A stretch of 64,000 nucleotides of DNA from positions 4,194,189-4,258,188 of the forward strand of contig NW_020653750.1 of the NCBI RefSeq assembly GCF_003589595.1, in the 5' to 3' direction. Below the pieces are notes generated by a model. The model saw nothing but the letters and a program-made list of their open reading frames with translations, was not told where the DNA came from and did no database searches. Shown piece by piece: positions 22,901 through 31,900 of this stretch. Both the position numbers and the translations under genes were made by a program. The stretch comes from Hyposmocoma kahamanoa. Its lineage: Eukaryota > Arthropoda > Insecta > Lepidoptera > Cosmopterigidae. Numbering within the stretch: the first letter of the stretch is position 1; each line of letters starts with the position of its first letter.

Positions 22901-25900
22901 TTATTACTAAAGAAGTATTCCTAACATCGCGGATGTGTCTGCGATGAGATGTAAGATCTCAAGTCTCCAGTGCACAGTATAGCGCTGAGTCTCTTTATCT
23001 TTCAATTCGAAACTCAGCAGTGCTGCTTCGCGGTTGAGGTAGGTAGGCCTATGGTACCCAGACAGGAACCGCACAGACAGTGAACCTTATCCAGTTTTCA
23101 TTAATAAATTTGCTATTTGTTATGTAAACTATAGTGAGAATGTATCCTGGTGTACAACGGAGCAACGCAATCAACTGAGATCACGTCGCGATTTCCACCA
23201 GTGGGCGTTGCGGTGCATTATGAACGCGTTTACAGAAAATGTTGATAATAAAACAATTCGGCAAGTTTCCAGTATTGCTGCCGTGCTTTACGCACGGTGT
23301 ATTTGCAGGTAAGATATATTTATAATTTTTTATGAAAATTGACGAACTAATTACTGTTCCTAAAGATGATTATTGAAATGCCATTAACGTATTTTCACAT
23401 ATTTAATTTGTAAATTAGAACATTTGATATTATATGATTATATCAAATGTTCTATTCTATCATTTGATATTATTTGATATGGTGTATACATATATGTATA
23501 TGTGTAAGGAATATTGTTACGTAACCTAATAATTATTAGGTGCATGAATTCACTATTACCATTACAAAATAGTGAATTAATGCAGCAATAAAATTACTAA
23601 AGTAACAGTTTGGCCACTCTAACTTCATCGAAATCGAATGCCGAGTTACTCAGTATCACAAACTAATGCGATTAAACAGTTAGATTATCTTACTGAATTG
23701 TGAATGCAAATCAACTGGCATTCGGTTGTTTTATAGTATGAGAAGACAAGTATGGTAATTCCATACAAACGCATTGCGTAGCGTCGGTCTTCACACGCGC
23801 CATTGATTATAAGAATTGAAGCGGTTGCTCGGGGTTTTATAAATTAATAGTCAGAGTGCCTCATATTTAGAATTCTTCAGCATTGCGTTTCCATTTCTAA
23901 TTGTATTCCATAATCAAGGTACTAATCCGCGATGCTGGTATAAAAATATCAACACGTAAGTACCTACAGCACTCAAAGGTTATTTCAATATAGCACGAGA
24001 ATACTGTGAACATGTTTTGTTTTCAAATTTCGTCCACAACTTGTAGGTACAACTAAAATAATAATGTAACAACCCTACGCTCCGAGCAAAGTGTACACAT
24101 TTACACGCCGAAAAGACTGGAGTCGCCTAACTTGCTCTTTTTATACTATGGTCATTGATTTCATGTTTGTAGCGCTAATTCGCAACGATTCCAATTAGAG
24201 AAAGATAAAGTAGGCAAACAAAAGAGACTATATCAGAGTTTTCTTGTATTTATTCGGTCAACGATAACATCGCATCGTAAGGAACCTGAAGCATCACAAA
24301 AATATTCGAGTGTAACCTGCATTGGACCAGTGTAGCTTGGCTAAGTATGCAATTGAAACATAATTCAAACGTTTATGGTTATTTTAACATATTTTGTGTT
24401 TCAGATTTCAAGACATGTGTGACTTCGACGATCAGACTGCTTTGGGCTGCATCGAAGTTTTCAAAGAATGCCTGACATTACTATTTTCGCCATCGTTTTC
24501 CTTGAAGTTAGAGAGCTTTTTACCTGTCGTTAGTAAGTATACTGAATGAATTGTAAATTGTGAAATCAATGACCTGTGCCAAGTTTTAGCAGCAGTAGAG
24601 CTCCTTGTAAAAGAGTTCGTCCAGAGAAGTACTTTCACCTTACCTATTTCTGCCCCCAAGCAGTAACCTATTTCTTCCCCCAAGCAGTAATGTGACTATT
24701 ACTGCGTTTCGTTTTTGAAGGATAACGGTGCTGGTGAAATTGCAGGCACATGGGACTTTTCGACTTATGTCTCAGGGTGGCGGGCGCCGTGGTAGTGCCC
24801 CTCAGATCTTTGCGATTTAAATCTCTGAGCGGCACTGTAATTGGACAGGCGTATTTACCACCAAGCACACGACTAGTTAGTCCCGTCACTTGATATCATA
24901 AAAAAAAGCCATGTGCTAATTAGCCGCCTAATCAAGTTATTCTCATTTGTTTACTAATGTTTTGTCTCCCAACAAATGAGGAGAAAATCCAGATTTATCA
25001 GTCATCGACATTATTTACTTATTTTATTTATTTATAATTCAGACAACTTCGTAGGTCCACAATTGTGTTAGTAACTCTTAGCTTACGTTGGTAATTAATA
25101 ATTATTAACAATGATTTCGTCCTTTGAATGAGTTTCCACATCAAAGGACAACAATCAAATTTCTTAGATATCATTTTCAAGATGCTGTTACTGCTGCCCC
25201 ACACTCTGTCTATAAGCGAGTTCGTTTTTTTGCGTAATACTGCGTTGAAATTGTCTGTGCGTGCCCCATCGAACATGCTCGAGGCACTACAGAATCGCGG
25301 CAGCCGCAACAGCACCCTGAAGCCGTTGTTATATTGGATTATGATATTATTAAGTAAAACAGTACCACAAATATTTTTACATGCAGTTACTGTGTATGGA
25401 AATAGGGGTGAGACGATCTAGTCTTGCGCTTACTGCCACCTCTACGATAGTTACCCTTATTCGCCTTAGGACAGATTCGCTTTACGACAGATTATAACTA
25501 CACAATAACTAATATAGTTCAAGAAATGATTCCGTTCATGTTTTATCGACAGCAGACATGTCGGATGCAACACCCGCAGCATGCGTAGCGGCGATTCTTG
25601 AACAAATATGTTCAGCGTTAACCCAAGTCGAGGCTGAGAGTGACGTGGAAGAAAGGGACACAGTTGTGAAGAAACTGATCTCCGCACTTGTGAATACTGC
25701 CAGCGTTTTGCTAGAAGCTCCTGTTCATTCTGCAGAAACCATGAATGTAAGTAGCTTATAACTCCTCGTCTCACTACCAAACTTATATTAATTTGTTATA
25801 GCCCTTTTGACTCAAATTTCGCGCTGTAATAAACAAATTAGACGTCGTGCTTGTCAATACAGCTAGTTTATCTTAGATGCGCTCGATAATTCCAATCTGA

Positions 25901-28900
25901 TTAATGTAGTAATTCACTTGAAGAGAGACTTGTTTATTTATCTACGTTTTTAGGTCCAACTTTGATCCACACTTGCTGTCCAGCCGTTAACAGCTACAAT
26001 TTTAGACAATGTACACAGGCACATTTAAAATCAGTTTCTTGTCTTGTCACCAAAGTTCTGAAAAGATAATTGCAACATTCAAATTTAGTTCTTAGGTTTT
26101 CACGATTATTACACGTAGGAATTGAAACTAAGTTGGATAAACCCCAGGGCTTTGCAAAAGAAGACCGTTTTCTACCCAGGATGCTGCGAGATGCATAGAC
26201 TTTAAAAAAACTCCTATTTTCAACAAGAAAGATGGTTGCTCCGTACCATCAATTTGGGATACAGTATTTCATCTGATGAAAAATCTCGAGCAGACATAAG
26301 ACTGCTGTACTAATTAATATGTTTTAATTATTTTATTTCCCATTATTAATTAATTATAAATTTTATTATTATAATTGTAAAAATAAATAAATTTATAAAA
26401 CATAATTATGTAGCGTAAATTGGAATGTTGTTTGGAAAATTTAAAAATAAGGCATTTACATTTTTATTGAATGTAATATGTTCCACCACCGTGATATTCA
26501 ATTATTTTTTATGAAATTACTCCACTAGTTATAATTATTAATACAAAGATCGAACCCTTAGAAACAATTCCTTCGATCCGGCCGGATTCGTAACGACGTC
26601 TCCTAGCAAACCGTGCTAGACGTATGACACTAAGCCACGGAACGAACCGGCGGATTTTACGAATTTTTGTATGTGCTTGTTGTCGGACCTTTGTATTTGA
26701 TTTTCAACGATTTTTTAACCGTAGCGGCATCTATGAGAAATCTATTAAAGTATTTCGTCACTCAGGTAACCTTTCCAGCTAATTGAATGTCAGATTGTTT
26801 CACCACCATGATATTCAATTCTTTTTTGCGAAATTACTCCACTAGTTTATGATTATTAATACAAAGATCGAAGAAGACTTAGTAATTATAGTGAAAAAAT
26901 ATAATAAAAATAGGGTGGATTGCATTAATATTAGACATAACTAGTTGACGACTTTACCATGTCAGTCAGCCGTTATCATGGGGTCTGTAAAGGGCCCGAA
27001 ACGTTGGTCTGTTTGAAAGAACAAATATACCCGATTTAGATCCGAAAAAATGGTTTTATTTCCTACATTCAAATGATTAATATCCAAAAATAAATCGATA
27101 AACTTCTTTGTACCAGGTAATAGTGAAACTGGAAGACTACGTCCGCACCAGCAAGCAAGACTGTCTGTTGCTGATTCACTCGTTGTTGACTTCCGCCGGT
27201 CGAGAACAGCATGAGGCTCAACTTATTGAAGATTTGTTGCTGAAGCTAGGCTCAGCGCTCGGCAAGATTGATGTGAGCACACTCAAAAGCAAACAGCTTT
27301 TACTTTAGACACCATTTTTACTTTCTCAATTTGTGAAAGAAAAACAACTGTATCACACAGAATATTCAGCCTAATCGATCAACATATTTAATGTTTTCAC
27401 GGTTTTAGCCTTTTCAGTCGCTTCCCATAGTAAAAGTGTTTGAATTTAGTATTACGTACGTTTGTTACAGGAAGAAGACACGACAGCAGGAAGAGATGAT
27501 CCAAATACTTTCCCAGCCATAGACGCGCGATCAGGGCACACAGTGCTGAATTACATTTGTGCACATCTTAATAATAGACACAAGTGTACAGAGCATTTAT
27601 TATATCGCGCTAGGGACCTAACAGCAGCGATGAACAACGCTGTACTTGGAAATGAACAGCGAATAGATAGAGGTAAGCATGTGCAGCTGATGTACAAAGA
27701 TCACTTAAAAAAGGGAATAAAATCATAATCGCCATCCAGTGTAAGTGGGCTTGCTACTGTACAAATATCACTTAAAAAGGAGAATAAATCCATAACCGCC
27801 GTTCTGGGTAAGTGGGTTTGTCTTGCTTTCTTAGTGTGATACGTAACAGAAAACTACCCAATAACGAACGTTCATTTTAAAATAATTGCAATGAACTGCT
27901 CAAGTGCTAAGAAGGCCTCGTTGCTGCTGGATAGCTAAGATAAGGCCCGAGATCATCATCTACGCTTACATATTTATGAGATTTTTAATGGGGAGGACTG
28001 TATTTAAAACATATTTACTTTATTGAATATTATGATATGTTTACTGTCAACTGCCTCTGTGGCCGAACAACAACTTCTTGAATCTGATTGGATTCGAATC
28101 TGTTGTCACAGCGTCGACAGCGTCTGTTGCCACAGCGGAGGCACAGTCCACCCAGATCGACCACGAATTGCAGGTCAATTGGTAAGAGCGGTGGCACCAG
28201 ACGCTGGTTCGAGTCCAGTCAGATCGAAAGAATTTTTCTTTGTTGTTCGATCTTTGTATCCATTATAATGATAATTATTTCAAATTATATTTAGAGGAAT
28301 CAATTAAAAACTCACATATAAATGTATTTCTTACAGAACTGAAAGAACTATACAAGTCGATAGTCATCGAGTTGTGTCAAGTGACAATATGGACGACGAG
28401 AGCTGCGAAGCTGCGGTGCACCGTGGGCGCTGGCAGCGATCGCGTCTTGACAGCTTGTGTGCGACTCTACGCGCTACTCTCCGCCTTTACCAGGCAGCTG
28501 GATCCCGCCACGGCACGGCTCATATTGTAAGGCTTCTACAGTGTTAAATCCTCAACATTGACATTAGAACTTTAGGTCAGATCCACCAGTAGCCACGTCT
28601 ATATTTGGGCCACCACAAGTACTGTCCTATCATGTTCTGTGGGGACACGTAAACTGTGTGTTGCAGTAAGGCCGCATCTCACAAACTGTTTGATCATTCG
28701 CCTCGCAATTTATACCAGTGTATAAAATGTGTACGCCTGAAAATATATTATGTAATGTATACAGGGTTATTTTTAAAATACACAACAACCTTATGTCACC
28801 ATATTACTAACATCATAAATGACAACTTTTGTTCCGTGACTGTACAAAACATAATACATTTACCAAAAATAAACTTTTTAGTTTTTGTTGTAGTCGGTCA

Positions 28901-31900
28901 CTTTTTAGATCTGTATTTGATAGAATAAATTCACGTGCAAGCGTCCTCCGTGACGACTCCCATCCCGGTCCTGCAGAAAGTTGTTACCGTTGAGTGCGAT
29001 CTATTTAAATCTATTTATTTTAGTATGAAAGTAATATCTGACGAATTATTAAAAGTCGTAGAACAAAGGTTGTTGTTTATGATGTTAGTAATATAGTCCT
29101 GGGAGGTTGTTAGTATTCTAAAAATAACCCTGAACATGCTACTGAAAATATGCGTGATATTTGATTGAAAATTGAAAATTTAAACCTTAAAAATGTAAGT
29201 ACGTCCAGCGATAATTATTATTTTGTAGTTTTGATATTTAAATGTGAGGATTGCAATAGACGATTAAATAGATTACTCGATAAGTAATCTGCATTCGCTC
29301 TTAATAGAAATTTTGTTTAGTATATCGTCTGTTTAAAGGTAAAACCACATAAGTGACATTTCTACAAAAAGTATATATAGCAATGGTACGAAAATCACTA
29401 TCTTTCTGCAGGTGAAACTCATTTTTTGCTATTTATACTTGCCTAAAAGTAAGGCCACTCCGCCATTGGTATTTATTAATCTGAATTCGGACATTGTTAA
29501 CTTTTTCTTCGAAAGTTATTGAAAATATTAGAAATGTCAATATATTGATTAACTTCACAAATGACACATAATTTATCTCATGAACGTCATAAACGTTATC
29601 AGCCAGTGCATTAGAGAAAGAGATAAAAAGATACAATTGCATATGTTTATTAACCATTGAGAGTATACTAGCTCGATAATAAATTCTTAAACGATAAGTT
29701 ATCCCAACATTACGGTGGTGTCGTCAACAAATGCTTATTGTTAACGACACCCCAGGGGTGTCGTTTTGGGGGTGTCGTTAACAATGAATGAACTCAATAA
29801 GTGGTTTTATCTGCAGAAAGATGGTGATTTTCTTACAACAGGTACATAATTTGGAGATTTTTTGTGGATTTGTTTAATGTCACTTATGTGGTTTTACCTT
29901 TAAGCAGACGATATGACCTGTTGCATTGTGTTAATTTGTATGTATTGTCTTTATTTTTTATTCTCAGTTTCGAACGCCTACTAAAACTATGTGGCAAGAA
30001 ACTATCAGCAGTGACTGACAACTTAATTACGTATCTAGAAGCATCGCAGCAACAGCAGAGCGCTAATAAAGTTCTGCGAGAGACTAAGCTAATCCCAAGA
30101 CTTGTTTTGGAGGCGGAATTGTTTAGCAAACACGTTATACTCCTGGCTACCAAGGGCAAGGTAAAGATAACAATTTAGATAAAATATTTTTTTTAAAGGG
30201 CCGATACGCTAGCGCAAACACAGGCATAGAAGAATTAAGACTCGCAAGGCATTTACAATATGAAATATACTATAGCCATAGGAAATAAAACTATTTTTCC
30301 GGATTTCAATCGCGTATATTTGTTTTTTCAAACAAACCGACGTTTCGGGCCCTTTACCATAGGTAGGTCCCATGGTCACGGTTGACTGAGGTGGTACAGT
30401 CTTCAACCAGTTATGTCTAATATTAATGCAAACCACCCTATTTTTCCACTATAGTTACAATAGTTATTAATTAAATACCTTATTTTTAATTTTACAAAGA
30501 AAACATTCCAATTTACGCTATTATTTTATTGAATGAATTTTTATTAAGTTTAATTTATTATTAATTATTAATAGAAATTAGAATAAACTAAAACATATTA
30601 ATTAGTACTGCAGTCTTATGTCTGTTTGGGATTTTTCATTAGAGGAAATACTGGATCCCAAACTGGTGGTACGGAGAAACCATCTTCCCTGTTGAAATTA
30701 GGATGTTTTTTAATTTCAATGGCCTCTCGCAGCATCCTGGGCAGATAACGGACTTCTTTTGCAAGGACCTGGGGTTTGTCAAACTTCATTGAATGTGTAG
30801 GTTTATCCATGACATGCTCGCAAACAGCAGACTTGTTTACGCGACGGTGTTTGACATCAGCTATATGTTCTTTGACGCGGGTACAAATACCTCGCTTTGT
30901 TTGTCCAATATAAGAGAGACCGCACTCACAGTCAAGCTTGTAAACTCCTGCATCCTGTAAGGGGATGTTACATTTCACGTGTCTCAGGAACTGAGAAATC
31001 TTCCTCAGGGGCTTGAAATAGGTCTTGATAGATGCACGCCTGAATCCTCTTCCGATCTTGTCTGTGCACGCCTGAGGACTCTTCCGATCTTGTCTGTAAC
31101 ACCTCTCACGTAAGGTAACATGGCAGGTCTTCGCTCGACTGTTGGTGGTTTCACACGGGGCCTGCGGCATTGGCGTGGAATCTTCAACTTATTCGCATGT
31201 AGGACTTGCTTTATATGCTGAAGTTCCCCTGTCAAATGATTACTGTCGCAGACACCATGTGCTCTCTGAAACAAAGATTTGCCCACCTTAGCTAACTGGC
31301 TAGGATGGTGATGGGAATTACCATTGAGATACCTATCTGTATGGGTCTTCTTTCGAAATACATTATGGCCCAAGGCGTTATTAGGATTTCTTTTAATTAA
31401 AACATTTAAGAAAGCTAAAGTACCACAATTCTCTTGTTCCATAGTAAATTGGATCTTAGTACTAAAATAATTAAGATGGTCCAAGAAAGAAGGTGTGCTA
31501 TCTTTAGGTAATATTGTGAAAGTATCATTAACGTACCGTTTGAAAATCTTCGGCCTAGCTGGGGGGCCATGAGTAAAACTCGCTCCTCGAAGTCTTCCAT
31601 GAAAATATCGGCAACAACGGGAGATACCGGGGAGCCCATCGCTATACCGTCAATTTGTAGGTAGGATTCATTATTCCACAATAGATAGCCTGATGTTAGG
31701 CAGTGTTCTAATAATTCTGCATATTCAATGGACATATGTTCCCTCAGCTTTCTACGTACAATTTCAATGCAGTCTTTTACTGGTAGGTCTGGTAGGTAAA
31801 CAGCGACTGAACATCAAAACTGACCATGGTGTCATCATCAGTTAACCGTAGATCTTTGATTACACTGATGAAATGGTATGAATCCTTTACATGTGTAGAA

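Larger units (their letters stand above)
25747..27116 (+). other. FANCI intron 19; repeat-rich
   Basis: It contains reversed SINE family 2 pieces at 26528 and 26828 and a Penelope terminal repeat at 26930-27066. The segment at about 26110-26300 shares wording with the GIY-YIG end of the Penelope element in reverse ('CCAGGATGCTGCGAGA', 'CTCCTATTTTCAACA'), so it is probably a small Penelope fragment. Confidence 0.5.

Noticed and set aside
25028..25421. Frames on both strands as a FANCI exon in intron 18
   Set aside because: Exon 18 joins exon 19 in phase with human-like continuity; these frames have no FANCI counterpart.
31005..31170. Illumina adapter contamination
   Set aside because: The 'CTTCCGATCT' word (31048 and 31081) looks like the end of a sequencing adapter, but the bases around it are not adapter sequence. 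It sits twice in a short local duplication of the Penelope frame. It is worth a check with raw reads, but there is not enough here to call contamination.
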